Source of the DNA: Rhodopirellula sp.
GTDB lineage: Bacteria; Planctomycetota; Planctomycetia; Pirellulales; Pirellulaceae
DNA: 52,352 nt
Direction of reading: 5' to 3'
NCBI GenBank assembly: GCA_002701385.1
Contig: NZVD01000014.1
Coordinates: 1 to 52,352, forward strand
The translations under genes were made by a program, and so were the position numbers. Below, one piece after another: positions 52,276 through 52,352 of this stretch (position 1 is its first letter; each line of letters begins with the position of its first letter). Below the pieces are notes generated by a model, which ran no database searches, was not told the DNA's origin, and worked only from the letters and a program-made list of their open reading frames with translations.

Positions 52276-52352
52276 TTACTCTTCTCCGCTATCAGCTTCA
52301 TCCGAGGAAGCCTCGGCTTCAGCGGGAGCTTCTGCCGTCGAAGCTGCTTCAT
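52276..52352 (-). CDS. C-terminal end of an acidic-tailed protein (cut by window edge)
   Basis: On the minus strand a stop (TAA) at 52276-52278 is preceded by an open frame to the window edge encoding EAASTAEAPAEAEASSDEADSGEE. Such Ala/Glu-rich acidic tails occur at the C-terminus of several planctomycete ribosomal proteins and chaperones, but 25 residues do not identify the protein. The sequence is convergent with tilS. Confidence 0.6.
   Translation of the reverse strand, partial: EAASTAEAPAEAEASSDEADSGEE

Noticed and set aside
1-52352. Mobile elements, prophage or CRISPR array
   Set aside because: No transposase, integrase, phage structural gene or regular repeat-spacer pattern was seen on either strand.

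Overview
The window looks like a chromosomal segment of a planctomycete, probably a marine Pirellulales-type bacterium. The evidence is a set of traits typical of that phylum: a TPR protein carrying two RNA polymerase alpha-CTD modules, a DUF1080 secreted protein, a PA14-containing pentaheme cytochrome c, a cytochrome b fused to a diheme cytochrome c, HEAT and TPR lipoproteins, a futalosine-pathway enzyme (MqnE), KdsA for an LPS outer membrane, and a SecD-SecF fusion. Base composition is near 50% GC and uniform. I see no insertion sequence, phage gene, CRISPR array or other sign of recent transfer. Housekeeping and accessory genes are interleaved on both strands.

Layout. 0-5.2 kb: a partial comB (minus), then the overlapping ubiE-ubiX-ubiA genes for menaquinone-type quinone assembly, a HEAT lipoprotein, and a convergent mqnE. 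5.3-8.3 kb: a minus-strand operon pyrB, a dihydroorotase-like gene that has lost most catalytic residues, and a NYN-domain gene. 8.5-11.7 kb: a small lipoprotein, argG and a GT4 glycosyltransferase. 11.9-15.6 kb: larB-nnrD-ribF, then a DHH phosphoesterase. 15.9-18.7 kb: Rieske protein and cytochrome b-c fusion, i.e. a bc-type quinol oxidoreductase that would use the quinone made by the first cluster. 18.9-25.2 kb: glyS, a pentaheme PA14 cytochrome, a secreted beta-propeller protein, and tRNA-Gln.

25.4-34.0 kb: an FHA-GAF-PP2C phosphatase, purC, the DUF1080 protein, a GH10-like protein with a lost active site, kdsA, and a large lipoprotein. 34.0-37.0 kb: a diacylglycerol kinase-like gene, a noncoding stretch with a candidate three-way-junction RNA, tRNA-Thr, and the TPR/alpha-CTD protein. 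37.0-42.4 kb: the tgt-yajC-secDF cluster. 42.5-48.0 kb: LysM protein, alpha/beta hydrolase-like protein, VWA membrane protein, DUF2752 protein and lipoprotein. 48.0-52.35 kb: a YmdB-type phosphoesterase and RNase Y (minus), a largely noncoding gap, tilS, and the C-terminus of an unidentified acidic-tailed protein.

Most worth a second look: the TPR protein with two alpha-CTDs that retain the DNA-contact arginine at the correct spacing; the pseudo-dihydroorotase beside pyrB; the structured-RNA candidate near 35.3 kb; and three enzyme-like proteins with altered catalytic residues (GH10-like, alpha/beta hydrolase, YmdB-like). Protein families were assigned by reading translated motifs, not by database search.
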